DNA from: Subtercola boreus
GTDB taxonomy: Bacteria; Actinomycetota; Actinomycetes; Actinomycetales; Microbacteriaceae
DNA length: 64,000 nucleotides
Assembly: GCF_003399625.1 (NCBI RefSeq)
Contig: NZ_NBXA01000026.1
Coordinates: forward strand, 434,001-498,000
Direction of reading: 5' to 3'
Shown here in pieces: positions 1 to 8,794 of this stretch. The notes below the pieces were generated by a model. That model was given only the letters and a program-made list of their open reading frames with translations, was not told the origin of the DNA and ran no database searches. The first letter of the stretch is position 1. The number at the start of each line of letters is the position of its first letter. The position numbers were made by a program, and so were the translations under genes.

Positions 1-1391
1 CCATGATGCACGGTTACCTCGCATTCGACAGCGCGGGTGAACTGCTGGTGCCGTTCCGCACCTGGCGCAACACCTCCACCGGGCCCGCGGCCGCCGAACT
101 CACCGAGGCGTTCGGGGCGAACATCCCGCTCCGCTGGTCGATCGCCCACCTGCACCAGGCGGTTCTGGATGCCGAACCCCACGTGCCCGGAATCGATCAC
201 ATCACCACCCTCGCCGGCTACGTGCACTGGCGCCTGACCGGGCAGAAGGTGCTCGGGGTGGGAGACGCGTCGGGCATGTTCCCGATCGACTCGGCGACGA
301 ACGACTACGACGCCGCCCTCATCGCTCGGTACGACGGGCTGGCCGGTGGCCGGGTACCCGGCGCATCCGTCGCCGACCTGCTGCCCGAGGTGCTCGTGGC
401 GGGCGAACCCGCCGGCACCCTCACGGCCGAGGGCGCGCTGCTACTCGACCCGACGGGCGCACTCCTGCCCGGCACCGTGCTCTGCCCGCCCGAGGGCGAC
501 GCCGGCACCGGCATGGTCGCGACGCGCTCGGTCGCCCCGCGCACCGGCAACGTGAGCGCCGGCACCTCGATCTTCGCAATGGTCGTTCTCGAGCGTCCGC
601 TCGGCGAGGTGCACCACGAACTCGACCTCGTGACGACCCCCGCCGGCGACCCGGTCGCGATGGTGCACTGCAACAACGGGGCCAGTGAGCTCGCCGCCTG
701 GGTGGGCATGTTCGGCCGCTTCGCCGCAGCCGCAGGCGCTCCGCTCGATGCCGATGCCGTCTTCGACACCCTGTTTCGCGAGGCGCTCGAGGGCGAGCCG
801 GATGCGGGCGGGCTTCTCGCCTACAACCACCTTGCCGGCGAGCCGATCGCGGGACTCGACGAGGGGCGTCCGCTGATCGTGCGCACCCCCGACAGCCGTC
901 TGACGCTCGCCAACTTCATCCGTGCGGAGCTCTACGGCGTCTTCGCCACGCTCAGCCTCGGCATGCGGGTGCTCGCCGCCGAGGGTGTCGTCATCGATGA
1001 ACTGTTTGCCCACGGCGGAATGTTCCGAACGGCAGGTGTTGCGCAGCGGTTCCTGGCAGGTGCTCTGGATGCTCCGGTCACCGTCACCGAGACCGCCTCC
1101 GAGGGTGGTGCGTGGGGGATCGCGGTTCTGGCGGCCTACACGGCGGCGCGGGCATCCGGTGCCTCGGCAGGCGCTGCAACCGCTGCGGACGGGCCGGACG
1201 AATCGGCCCTCAGCCCCGCGCGCGGAACGGGTCTCGACCTCGATACGTACCTCCGCGACCACGTGTTCGCCGACACCGACTTCACCACTGTCGAACCCGA
1301 TCCGGTCGACGTCGCGGGCTACGCCACCTACCTCGAGCGCTACCGCGCCGGGCTGGCTGTGGAGCAGACCGCCGTCGAGCGCCTCCGCTGA
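1..1391 (+). CDS. FGGY-family carbohydrate kinase, probable L-ribulokinase (5' end outside window)
   Basis: ATP-dependent sugar kinase of the FGGY family. The visible 463 codons lack the N-terminal part: the first readable residues (MMHGYLAF) match the interior of the first FGGY domain, so the gene begins upstream and the ATG at 3 is not the start. The family is usually about 500-550 residues. The second domain carries the Gly-rich nucleotide-binding stretch near AHGGMF and ASEGGAWG. It lies 54 nt upstream of araD and araA on the same strand, so by context it phosphorylates L-ribulose, doing AraB's job. Xylulokinase-like specificity cannot be excluded from sequence alone. Confidence 0.85.
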   Translation, partial: MMHGYLAFDSAGELLVPFRTWRNTSTGPAAAELTEAFGANIPLRWSIAHLHQAVLDAEPHVPGIDHITTLAGYVHWRLTGQKVLGVGDASGMFPIDSATNDYDAALIARYDGLAGGRVPGASVADLLPEVLVAGEPAGTLTAEGALLLDPTGALLPGTVLCPPEGDAGTGMVATRSVAPRTGNVSAGTSIFAMVVLERPLGEVHHELDLVTTPAGDPVAMVHCNNGASELAAWVGMFGRFAAAAGAPLDADAVFDTLFREALEGEPDAGGLLAYNHLAGEPIAGLDEGRPLIVRTPDSRLTLANFIRAELYGVFATLSLGMRVLAAEGVVIDELFAHGGMFRTAGVAQRFLAGALDAPVTVTETASEGGAWGIAVLAAYTAARASGASAGAATAADGPDESALSPARGTGLDLDTYLRDHVFADTDFTTVEPDPVDVAGYATYLERYRAGLAVEQTAVERLR

Positions 1392-1445
1392 CCGCCCGGC
1401 ACCGCATCGAGCATCCACCCGCTCCATACCCTCCGAAGGAATCCC

Positions 1446-2171
1446 ATGACAGACAGCGCCACCCCCGACGCCTTCGAGGCGCACGCCGCCGAGATCACCC
1501 GCGTGCGCGAGCAGGTCTCTGCCCTCCATTCCCAGCTCACCCGCTGGAGCCTCGTGATGTGGACGGGCGGCAACGTCTCCGGCCGCGTCCCCGGCGCCGA
1601 CCTCTTCGTGATCAAGCCCTCGGGCGTCGACTACGACGAGCTCACGCCCGACAACATGATCCTCTGCACCCTCGACGGTGAAGTGGTCGAGGGCACTCCC
1701 GGCTCCGAGCGTTCGCCCTCGAGCGACACCGCCGCACACGCATACGTGTATCGGCATATGCCCGAGGTGGGCGGCGTGGTGCACACGCATTCGCCGTACG
1801 CCGTGGCGTGGGCCGCGCGCGGCGAGTCGATCCCCTGCGTCACGACGGCGATGGCCGATGAGTTCGGCGGCGAGGTGCCGATCGGCCCGTTCGCGATCAT
1901 CGGTGACGACTCCATCGGCCGCGGTATCGTCGAGACGCTCTCGGGCCACCGCTCCCGCGCCGTGCTGATGAAGAACCACGGCCCCTTCACGATCGGCAAG
2001 GATGCGCGCGACGCCGTCAAGGCCGCCGTCATGGTCGAAGACGTGGCACGCACCGTGCTCTTCACCCGTCTGCTCGGCGAACCGCAGCCGATCGAACCGG
2101 CATCCATCGACTCACTCTTCAACCGCTACCAGAACGTCTACGGACAAGAACCGACAGGATCCCTGAATTGA
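1446..2171 (+). CDS. araD: L-ribulose-5-phosphate 4-epimerase
   Basis: Class II aldolase/adducin-fold zinc enzyme of 241 residues that converts L-ribulose 5-phosphate to D-xylulose 5-phosphate in the cytosol. The zinc-binding His pair is visible in VVHTHS (His113, His115) and the third ligand in KNHGPF (His178). ATG 1446 is preceded by GAAGGA at good spacing. The stop codon overlaps the TTG start of araA by four bases (TTGA), implying translational coupling. With the upstream FGGY kinase this completes the arabinose-to-xylulose-5-phosphate route. Confidence 0.95.
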   Translation: MTDSATPDAFEAHAAEITRVREQVSALHSQLTRWSLVMWTGGNVSGRVPGADLFVIKPSGVDYDELTPDNMILCTLDGEVVEGTPGSERSPSSDTAAHAYVYRHMPEVGGVVHTHSPYAVAWAARGESIPCVTTAMADEFGGEVPIGPFAIIGDDSIGRGIVETLSGHRSRAVLMKNHGPFTIGKDARDAVKAAVMVEDVARTVLFTRLLGEPQPIEPASIDSLFNRYQNVYGQEPTGSLN

Positions 2172-3685
2172 GCACTCTCGAAACCTCCCTCGACCCGTAC
2201 GAGATCTGGTTCTTCACCGGTAGCCAGAACCTCTATGGGGAAGAGACGCTCCGCCAGGTCGCCGAGCAGTCCCGGACCATCGCCGAGACGCTTCATGCCT
2301 CTGCAGGCATACCCGTGAAGATCGTCTGGAAGCCCGTACTGAAGGACAGCGATTCGATCCGCCGCGCGGCCCTCGACGTGAACGCTGACGACCGTGTGAT
2401 CGGCGTCATCGCCTGGATGCACACCTTCAGCCCCGCCAAGATGTGGATCGCCGGGCTCGAGGCCCTCCAGAAGCCGCTGCTGCACTTCCACACGCAGGCG
2501 AACGTCGAGCTGCCCTACGCCGACATCGACTTCGACTTCATGAACCTGAACCAGGCCGCTCACGGCGACCGGGAGTTCGGCTACATCCAGACCCGTCTCG
2601 GCGTCGCCCGCAAGACCGTCGTCGGCCACGCGACCAGCACGCTCGTACAGTCGCAGATCGCCGACTGGTCGCGCGCCGCGGCCGGCTGGCAGGCCGTCAA
2701 GACGCTGAAGCTCGCACGGTTCGGCGACAACATGCGCTACGTCGCCGTCACCGAGGGCGACAAGACCGAAGCCGAGATCCGCTTCGGCGTGCAGGTCAAC
2801 ACCTGGGGCGTGAACGATCTGGCCGACGCTGTCGCCGCGGTTCCGGATGACCGGATCGACGCCCTCGTCGCCGAATACGAAGAGCTCTATGATGTCGCGC
2901 CCGAGCTGCGTGTAGGAGCTGACCGCCACCAGTCGCTCCGGGACGGCGCGGCGATCGAACTCGGGCTCCGCTCGTTCCTCGAGGAGGGTGGCTTCGGCGC
3001 CTTCACCACGAGTTTCGAAGACCTTGGCGCCCTGACGCAACTGCCCGGGCTCGCCGTGCAGCGGCTGATGGCCGACGGCTACGGATTCGGCGCCGAGGGC
3101 GACTGGAAGACGGCCATTCTGGTGCGCGCAGCGAACGTCATGGGCTCGGGCCTGCCCGGTGGCGCCTCATTGATGGAGGACTACACCTACGACCTCGTCG
3201 AAGGACAGGAGACCATCCTGGGCGCCCACATGCTCGAGGTCAGCCCCTCGCTCACCAGCGCGAAGCCGACGCTCGAGATCCACCCGCTCGGCATCGGCGG
3301 CAAGGACGACCCGGTGCGGCTGGTCTTCACGGCCGATCCCGGCCCCGCCGTCGTGGTGGCGATGAGCGACATGCGCGACCGCTTCCGCCTGGTGGCGAAC
3401 GTGGTCGAGGTCGTCGAGCCGCGCGCCCCGCTGCCGAACCTGCCCGTGGGACGCGCCGTCTGGCGGCCCGAGCCCTCGTTCGCGGTCTCGGCGGCTGCGT
3501 GGCTGACCGCGGGCGCCGCCCACCACACCGTCATGTCGACGGCGGTGGGTATCGAGGTGTTCGAGGACTTCGCGGCGATCGCCAAGACCGAGCTCCTCAC
3601 GATCGACGCCACCACCACCCTGAAGGGTTTCGCGAACGAGGTGCGCTGGAACCAGGCCTACTACCGCCTGGCGCAGGGCCTCTAG
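2168..3685 (+). CDS. araA: L-arabinose isomerase
   Basis: Full-length L-arabinose isomerase (505 residues; family about 500) that interconverts L-arabinose and L-ribulose, the first step of the pathway. It opens with the family signature [11 protein letters not shown] and contains the acidic and His metal-site motifs [30 protein letters not shown] and AAHHT. Start is a TTG at 2168 fused to the araD stop. It is the last gene of the kinase-araD-araA operon; a strong hairpin follows at 3749-3792. No arabinose transporter or regulator lies inside the window. Confidence 0.96.
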   Translation: MSTLETSLDPYEIWFFTGSQNLYGEETLRQVAEQSRTIAETLHASAGIPVKIVWKPVLKDSDSIRRAALDVNADDRVIGVIAWMHTFSPAKMWIAGLEALQKPLLHFHTQANVELPYADIDFDFMNLNQAAHGDREFGYIQTRLGVARKTVVGHATSTLVQSQIADWSRAAAGWQAVKTLKLARFGDNMRYVAVTEGDKTEAEIRFGVQVNTWGVNDLADAVAAVPDDRIDALVAEYEELYDVAPELRVGADRHQSLRDGAAIELGLRSFLEEGGFGAFTTSFEDLGALTQLPGLAVQRLMADGYGFGAEGDWKTAILVRAANVMGSGLPGGASLMEDYTYDLVEGQETILGAHMLEVSPSLTSAKPTLEIHPLGIGGKDDPVRLVFTADPGPAVVVAMSDMRDRFRLVANVVEVVEPRAPLPNLPVGRAVWRPEPSFAVSAAAWLTAGAAHHTVMSTAVGIEVFEDFAAIAKTELLTIDATTTLKGFANEVRWNQAYYRLAQGL

Positions 3686-3748
3686 CTCGCGGCCGCCGCG
3701 GTTCCCGCGCGGCCCCCGCCCCGCCGCCCCACGTCGCTTGCGCGCACG

Positions 3749-3792
3749 TTTGTCGCTTGCGCGGCTGCGCGCGCACGCGCCGAAGCGACAAA
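3749..3792. terminator. Bidirectional terminator-like hairpin between convergent genes
   Basis: Perfect 10-bp inverted repeat TTTGTCGCTT / AAGCGACAAA with a 24-nt GC-rich loop, so each strand ends its stem in a short T run. It sits between the convergent araA and SGNH hydrolase genes. The rest of the 195-bp gap holds a second copy of GTCGCTTGCGCG (3733-3744), tandem GGGACG units (about 3829-3862), and an 18-bp duplication of the 3' end of the SGNH gene. Confidence 0.7.
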
Positions 3793-3880
3793 GTGCAGCG
3801 CCTGCGCGGCGGGCGCGGCGGGGAGGGGCCGGGACGGGCGGGACAGGACGGGACGGGACGGGTCAGGCGAACAGGTCGGG

Positions 3881-5026
3881 TCAGGCGAACGGGCCGCCGG
3901 GGGCGAAGGCGAACGCGGCGAAACGGTCGCCGATCAGGCGGTGCGCTCCAGGGCCCGGGTGCAGCGCATCGTCGAGCGGAAGCCGCCCGGCGTCGGACTC
4001 CCCGTAGAGTTCCGTGCCGTCGAGGTAGTGCAGGTCGGGGTCAGCGCTCCGCCGCTCGGCCAGCGACCGCAGCTCCCGACGGATGACCGCAAGCGTGAGA
4101 CGCCCCTCGGCCTCATCCCCCGGCACACCCTTGGCCACAAACCTGACCCCGCCGGATCCGAGGCTTGCCGGATCGATCGCCCCCGGTCCCGCGGTGTGCT
4201 CGTGGATGCCGCAGAAGATCGGCGACACCAGCACGATCGGCGTGCCCGGGTGCCCGTCGCGGAGGGTGTCGAGGAACCCGTGCACGGCAGGTACGAAGGC
4301 GCGCACGCGCATCGCGTCGAAGTTGACCACGTTGATCCCGAGCTTCACACTGATGAGGTCGGCCGGGGTGTCCCGCATGACCCGCGCCATGAACGGATCG
4401 ACCAGGGCGCTGCCGCCGAAGCCGAGGTTCAGCAGGTCGACCCCGCCCCGGCGCGCGGCGACGGCGGGCCAGATCTCGCTCGGGGCCGTCGCGTTCGAGC
4501 CGTGGCTGATCGAGCTGCCGTGGTGCATCCAGAGCGGTGGATGATCGGGGCTCGGTGCCAGTCGCTCATCGGAGTCGAGCGCGATGAGCTCGAGCGCCTC
4601 GTTGTGGGGCAGCCACAGCTCGACGAGCTTGTCGCGCGCGGGCAGACCGCCGACCACCGTGGTGTGCCCGGGGCCTTCGAGCTGCCTGGTGGTGCCGGCG
4701 AGCAAGTCGACCTCGGTGGCATCTCCGCCCTGCAGCACGTCGCGGGACCAGAACGATCCGTCGACGAAGACGTCGATCGAGCCCCGGGGGCGATCCGCCC
4801 CGGCGAAGGCGACCCGCGCGGAGTGGGTGCGGAGTTCGATGCGGGTCGCACGGGTGCGCACCACGATCCGCACGCCCGAGGGCTGGATCTCGCGGGAGAG
4901 CAACTGCGGGTCGGGGAACTGCTGCCGAACCCACGCGGGCAGGCGATGCGGCCGGATGCCGCGGGCGGTGGGCTCGAGTTCGAGCGCGCCGCGCACGATG
5001 GCCGGGGTGAAGGGGGTGGCGATCAT
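3881..5026 (-). CDS. SGNH/GDSL-type esterase-lipase family protein
   Basis: Cytoplasmic SGNH hydrolase of 381 residues; I see no signal peptide. The N-terminal third looks like a beta-rich ligand-binding domain; the C-terminal half has the hydrolase blocks: nucleophile Ser in HHGSSISHG, block III near SVKLGINVVN, and the Asp-His pair in DALHPGPGAH close to the C-terminus. The ATG at 5026 overlaps the stop of the upstream TetR gene by four bases, so the two form an operon. A longer in-frame opening upstream to 5155 runs inside the TetR gene and was not used. The substrate is unknown; carbohydrate esters are plausible because the arabinose operon is next door. Confidence 0.82.
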   Translation of the reverse strand: MIATPFTPAIVRGALELEPTARGIRPHRLPAWVRQQFPDPQLLSREIQPSGVRIVVRTRATRIELRTHSARVAFAGADRPRGSIDVFVDGSFWSRDVLQGGDATEVDLLAGTTRQLEGPGHTTVVGGLPARDKLVELWLPHNEALELIALDSDERLAPSPDHPPLWMHHGSSISHGSNATAPSEIWPAVAARRGGVDLLNLGFGGSALVDPFMARVMRDTPADLISVKLGINVVNFDAMRVRAFVPAVHGFLDTLRDGHPGTPIVLVSPIFCGIHEHTAGPGAIDPASLGSGGVRFVAKGVPGDEAEGRLTLAVIRRELRSLAERRSADPDLHYLDGTELYGESDAGRLPLDDALHPGPGAHRLIGDRFAAFAFAPGGPFA

Positions 5027-5709
5027 CCGTGGTGCTCCTCGGAGGGGGTGGGAAGGGTGGACGCGGGCGGACCGGCGGCGGGCGCGCCAGCGGGCGGGAC
5101 GGTGGCGAGCGCGGTGGGCGACCCGGTGGCGAGCGCGGTGGGCGACCCCGGCCACGAGGCGAGAGCGCCGTCGAGCACGTCGATCGCGCGCGACCAGGAG
5201 GCCTCCGTGTCCGGGGCGCGATGGTCGAAGGAGCCGGCCCGTTCGAGCGCCAGGAAGCCGTTGATCGTCGCTCCGACCAGACGGGTGGCGTGCACGAGTT
5301 CATCGTTCGGCAGCGCATAGCCGCGGAGCACTGCCCAGGTGAGCGCCACGAGGCGTGCGGCCTCCGCCGACCGCACGGTTTCGGCGCGAGCCGGGCGCTG
5401 CAGGGCATCCCACCGCCCCGGCCGCTCGCGGGCGAATTTGCGGTAGGCGCCGACCATTCCCTGGAGGGCGTCCCGGCGGGACCGGCCGGCGATCTCCGTG
5501 GCGATCCGATCGGCGAGCTCCCCGAGGGCGAGCGTGTGCACGCCCTCGAGTACGGCAGCCCGGTCACGCACGTGCGAATAGAGGCTTGCGGGCTGCACGC
5601 CGAGTGTTCGGGCGAGCAGCGAGACCGAGATCGAATCGAAGCCGTCTCGGTCGGCAAGGTCGGCCGCGGCTTCGAGCACGGCCGAGCGGGTGAGGTTCTG
5701 GCGAGGCAC
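5023..5709 (-). CDS. TetR/AcrR-family transcriptional regulator
   Basis: Repressor of 228 residues with the TetR N-terminal helix-turn-helix (about residues 8-45, including LGVQPASLYSHV) and a C-terminal domain of the type with a WDALQRP-like patch. The last 40 residues are low-complexity Pro/Ala with a duplicated GSPTALAT unit. Start is GTG 5709. It is the first gene of a two-gene operon with the SGNH hydrolase. A palindromic operator at 5729-5754 lies just upstream, between it and the divergent secreted SGNH gene, so it probably controls itself and both hydrolases. Confidence 0.88.
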   Translation of the reverse strand: MPRQNLTRSAVLEAAADLADRDGFDSISVSLLARTLGVQPASLYSHVRDRAAVLEGVHTLALGELADRIATEIAGRSRRDALQGMVGAYRKFARERPGRWDALQRPARAETVRSAEAARLVALTWAVLRGYALPNDELVHATRLVGATINGFLALERAGSFDHRAPDTEASWSRAIDVLDGALASWPGSPTALATGSPTALATVPPAGAPAAGPPASTLPTPSEEHHG

Positions 5710-5728
5710 GGCCCGAGGCTACACCACA

Positions 5729-5754
5729 TAGGTGAATACCTACGATGCGTAGGT
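5729..5754. promoter_or_regulatory. Likely TetR operator (overlapping inverted repeats)
   Basis: Contains the perfect inverted repeat ACCTACG-ATG-CGTAGGT (5738-5754) and a third TAGGT half-site at 5729-5733 that pairs with ACCTA. Size and symmetry fit a TetR dimer or double-dimer site. It lies 19 bp upstream of the TetR start and 54 bp upstream of the divergent secreted SGNH start. Confidence 0.65.
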
Positions 5755-5807
5755 TCGTGTTCGCAGAACCAGAGCGTAGCGTTGTGCCCTACAGAAGGAG
5801 CGGGCAG

Positions 5808-6782
5808 ATGAACAGACCGGGCAGGGTGGTGGGCGCGATCCTCGGCGTCGCGGCGCTCGGGATGCTCCTGGTCGCGCTGCCCGCTGCGACTCACGTCTCC
5901 GTGGCCGACGTCGACGCCGAAGGCCTGGCGGGCGGCCTCTCGCAGGCGATGTCTGCCGCACCGTTGGCCGCCGACCAGTCGTCGCCGCAGGATCAGCTGC
6001 CGACACCGGATTCTGCGGCGCCGACCCAGACGCCGACCTCGACCTCGGCACCGACCTCCACACCTGCTTCGGCACCGAACCCGGCCTCAGCCCCGATTGC
6101 GGCAGACGCCCGCGCGGCGATAGCCCCGACGCTGACGCCCGTTGCACCCGCTTCCGCTGCACCCGCACCACCCCCTGCCGCGGAGAGCGCCGACACGGCC
6201 CAGCTGCGGAGTGCCGCGCCAGCCGCGCCCGTCGTGGTGGCGATCGGCGACTCGATCATGTCGGGACACGGGCTCGACGATCCGTCCGGGTCGTGGCCGC
6301 AGCTCCTGGCCGACCGGAACGGATGGCAGCTCACCAATCTCGCCGACGACGGCACGGGGTTCGTGCAGCCGGGCGACAACGACGACACCTTCCAGGACCA
6401 GGTGGCCATCGCCGTGCAACTCGACCCCTCGATCGTCATCATCGCGGCCAGCAACAACGACCTGGGCGTCGACAGCTCCGAACTCGCCGATCAGACGAAC
6501 TCGACGCTGCAGTCGCTCCGTGCCGCGCTGCCCGAGGCGCAGATCATCGCGCTGAGCGCGTTCTGGGGAGACGAGACTCCGCCCGATGAACTGCAGGAGG
6601 CGACGGATGACATCCATTCCGCTGCGGACACGGTGGGGGCGGCGTTCGTCGACATCGGCCAGCCCCTGGCGGGCCGGGCCGACCTGATGCAGGACGATGA
6701 CGTGCACCCGACGGCCGACGGCCAGGAGCTGCTCGCCACCGTGATCGGCTCGGACATCTCCGGCGCACTCGCCGGGAGTTGA
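5808..6782 (+). CDS. Secreted SGNH/GDSL hydrolase
   Basis: Exported hydrolase of 324 residues. It has an N-terminal signal/anchor segment (about residues 6-27, VVGAILGVAALGMLLVALP), a Ser/Thr/Pro/Ala-rich linker of about 100 residues typical of wall-exposed proteins, and a compact SGNH domain with GDSIMSG (nucleophile Ser), the NNDLG block and the DDVHPT Asp-His pair. ATG 5808 was chosen over an upstream in-frame ATG at 5745 because GAAGGAG lies seven bases before it and 5745 falls inside the operator. It is divergent from the TetR-SGNH operon and probably shares its control. Confidence 0.85.
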   Translation: MNRPGRVVGAILGVAALGMLLVALPAATHVSVADVDAEGLAGGLSQAMSAAPLAADQSSPQDQLPTPDSAAPTQTPTSTSAPTSTPASAPNPASAPIAADARAAIAPTLTPVAPASAAPAPPPAAESADTAQLRSAAPAAPVVVAIGDSIMSGHGLDDPSGSWPQLLADRNGWQLTNLADDGTGFVQPGDNDDTFQDQVAIAVQLDPSIVIIAASNNDLGVDSSELADQTNSTLQSLRAALPEAQIIALSAFWGDETPPDELQEATDDIHSAADTVGAAFVDIGQPLAGRADLMQDDDVHPTADGQELLATVIGSDISGALAGS

Positions 6783-6794
6783 AGACGCGGGCGG

Positions 6795-7409
6795 TCAGTC
6801 CGCCAGGATGAGGTAGAGCGCCCGACGAGCTTCGTCGAGCTTCTCCGACGCAGCCTGGCGCTGCGCCTCGGTGGCACCGTGCCGGAACTGCTGCATGACG
6901 CCGACGAGTTTCGCGACGCTCTCGTGGAAGGCGGTGTCGGCCGCTGAACGGCCGGGAGTCGCCTCCCACGCTTTCTTCAGCTCGTCGGCGTGCTCCTCGA
7001 GATAGGCACGGCCCGTCTCGGTGAGTTCGAACTCGGTGCGACGACCGTCGCCCTTCGAGGCGATGAGCTCTTCGTCGACGAGCTGCTGCAGGGTGGGGTA
7101 GACCGAGCCGGGGCTCGGTCGCCAGGTGCCGCCCGTGCGCTCGGCGATGGCCTTGATCAGGCCGTAGCCGTTGGAGGGGCCGTCTGCGAGCAGTGACAGG
7201 ATGACCGAGCGAACGTCGCCCTTACCGGCGCGACGTGGCCCGCGGGGGCCGAAACCGGGGCCGAAGCCGCCGAAGCCCGCGCCCGGGCCGAAGCCTGCGC
7301 CCGGGCCGAAGCCGTCGCCCCTGCCGAATCCGCGCCCGCCGAACGGCTGGCCGCGGAATTCGCTGTTGTCGGATGGATGATCGTGGTGATGTTGGTTGTG
7401 GGTACGCAT
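6795..7409 (-). CDS. PadR-family transcriptional regulator with Gly/His-rich N-terminal tail
   Basis: PadR regulator of 204 residues. The winged-helix domain spans about residues 65-145 (ILSLLADGPSNGYGLI, SVYPTLQQL) and is followed by a helical dimerisation arm. Ahead of it is an unusual 60-residue tail with a His cluster and repeated GFGPGAG units. The ATG at 7409 is favoured over the GTG at 7421 because AGAAAGGTGG sits at normal distance only from 7409. Its promoter is embedded in a 13-bp inverted repeat, which indicates autoregulation. The target may be the divergent MFS gene. Confidence 0.88.
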   Translation of the reverse strand: MRTHNQHHHDHPSDNSEFRGQPFGGRGFGRGDGFGPGAGFGPGAGFGGFGPGFGPRGPRRAGKGDVRSVILSLLADGPSNGYGLIKAIAERTGGTWRPSPGSVYPTLQQLVDEELIASKGDGRRTEFELTETGRAYLEEHADELKKAWEATPGRSAADTAFHESVAKLVGVMQQFRHGATEAQRQAASEKLDEARRALYLILAD

Positions 7410-7446
7410 GGGTACGTCCACCTTTCTGATTCAAGAGATTGTCGCC

Positions 7447-7494
7447 GTTATTCGGCGATGTGTTAAAGATATATCGCCGAATAACGTTCGTCAA
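7447..7494 (-). promoter_or_regulatory. padR promoter overlapped by a 13-bp inverted-repeat operator
   Basis: On the minus strand TTGACG (7489-7494) and TATCTT (7466-7471) are separated by exactly 17 nt, a good sigma-70-type promoter for padR. The perfect inverted repeat GTTATTCGGCGAT / ATCGCCGAATAAC (7447-7459 and 7473-7485) covers the -10 and spacer, as expected for PadR self-repression. The AT-rich island stands out from its GC-rich surroundings. Confidence 0.75.
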
Positions 7495-7573
7495 GAGGAA
7501 TCCCCTTAATTTCCAGAAATTCCTTCTTCGCCGAAACGTCGGCCCGCGGCGAGGAGCGGGCGACCCGCGCGCC

Positions 7574-7579
7574 TAGGCT
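7574..7579 (+). promoter_or_regulatory. -10 box of a leaderless transcript
   Basis: TAGGCT six bases before the GTG start at 7586, with no Shine-Dalgarno sequence in between. This fits the leaderless architecture common in actinobacteria. There is no good -35 box. Confidence 0.5.
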
Positions 7580-7585
7580 GGTGAC

Positions 7586-8785
7586 GTGACCCGCGAACAT
7601 CCCGGAACCAGCAGCGCACGCGCCTGGCTGCTCGTCGCACCCGCCATGATCGTGCTGGGCTGGGGCGGCAACCAGTTCCTCCCGCTGCTGCAGCTCTACC
7701 GCCAGCAGAGCGGCTACACCCAGGTGCAGGTCAACATCCTGGTCGCCGTCTACGTGCTCGGCATCGTGCCCGGTTTCGCCCTCTCCGGAGCATGGTCCGA
7801 CCGGTTCGGCAGAAAGCCGATCCTCCTCGTGGGGGTCGTCCTCGGCATCGTCGGGAGCGTCATCCTGGCGGCCTCCGCCTCGAGTCTCGCCGGGCTCTGC
7901 GTCGGGCGTTTCGTGAGTGGGCTGAGCGTGGCAGCCGGCATGGTCGTCGGCACCTCGTGGGTCAAAGAACTGTCGGTGCGCGGAGGCAGAGCCGAGGCCG
8001 GCGCCCGCCGGGCATCCGCCGTGCTGACGATCGGCTTCGGCGGCGGTGCCGGCGTCGGCGGGGCGCTGGCCCAGTTCGCCCCCCTGCCGTCGGTGCTGCC
8101 CTACATCGTGCAGATCGCGGCAAGCGTGGCGGCCTTCGTCGCTCTGCTCGCGGCGGTGGAGACGCGCACATCCGGTGGCCAGGGCAAGAGCCTGCTCGGC
8201 GACCTGCGGATCCCGAAGCGTTCGCGGGCCCGGTTCGTGGCCGTGGTCCTCCCCCTCGCGCCGTGGGTCTTCGCGGCACCCGCGCTCTCCTTCGCGGTCG
8301 GACCGAGCCTCGTCGGGCAGGCCGTGCCGGGATTCGCGGTCGGCTTCGCCACGCTCGTCACGGTGATCACGCTCGGTTTCGGCTGGGTGACGCAGTTCGT
8401 CTCCGGGCCGATCCTCCGGGCGCTGCGTGGGCGCGCGGGGCTGGTCGGGGTGGCGCTCATCGCCGTGGGCGCCCTGTTGCTCATCCCGGCCGCCACCTCG
8501 CAGCAGGTCTGGCCCGTGCTGCTCGCCGCCCCGGTGTTCGGTATCGGCTACGGGCTCTCGATGGTCTCCGGGCTCACCACGGTGCAGGCGATGGCGACGC
8601 CCGACGACCTCGCCGGCCTGACCGCCGTGTACTACTCGCTCACCTATGCCGGCTTCCTGCTGCCCGCGATCCTCGCCGCGCTCACCGCGGTGTCGCCGAT
8701 CTGGGTGCTGCTGATCGCAACGTCCGCCGCGATCGTTGTCTGCGCGCTGATCGCGGCCCGCGGTATGCACAGCCGACGCGATTAA
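7586..8785 (+). CDS. MFS transporter
   Basis: Major facilitator superfamily permease of 399 residues with about 12 hydrophobic segments. The loop 2-3 signature is present as GAWSDRFGRKPIL, and TM5 has a Gly-rich run (TIGFGGGAGVGGALAQF). It is most like drug or metabolite exporters; the substrate is not predictable. Start GTG 7586 is preceded by a -10 box and no ribosome-binding site. It is divergent from the PadR gene, and PadR regulators often control neighbouring efflux genes. The next gene starts 9 nt after its stop from its own -10 box. Confidence 0.85.
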   Translation: MTREHPGTSSARAWLLVAPAMIVLGWGGNQFLPLLQLYRQQSGYTQVQVNILVAVYVLGIVPGFALSGAWSDRFGRKPILLVGVVLGIVGSVILAASASSLAGLCVGRFVSGLSVAAGMVVGTSWVKELSVRGGRAEAGARRASAVLTIGFGGGAGVGGALAQFAPLPSVLPYIVQIAASVAAFVALLAAVETRTSGGQGKSLLGDLRIPKRSRARFVAVVLPLAPWVFAAPALSFAVGPSLVGQAVPGFAVGFATLVTVITLGFGWVTQFVSGPILRALRGRAGLVGVALIAVGALLLIPAATSQQVWPVLLAAPVFGIGYGLSMVSGLTTVQAMATPDDLAGLTAVYYSLTYAGFLLPAILAALTAVSPIWVLLIATSAAIVVCALIAARGMHSRRD

Positions 8786-8788
8786 GCT
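8783..8788 (+). promoter_or_regulatory. -10 box overlapping the MFS stop codon
   Basis: TAAGCT, formed partly by the TAA stop of the MFS gene, lies six bases before ATG 8795, with no Shine-Dalgarno sequence. It suggests independent leaderless transcription of the next gene. Confidence 0.45.
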
Positions 8789-8794
8789 CAGGTC

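Noticed and set aside
441-1979. 512-codon open frame on the minus strand across the kinase and araD
   Set aside because: Antisense shadow of two certain genes; residue composition (Arg/Gly/His/Asp-rich) is typical of GC-rich off-frames and no domain is visible.
3828-3862. GGGACG repeats as a functional element (G-quadruplex or binding array)
   Set aside because: Short, imperfect and confined to a convergent gap; slippage in GC-rich DNA explains it as well.
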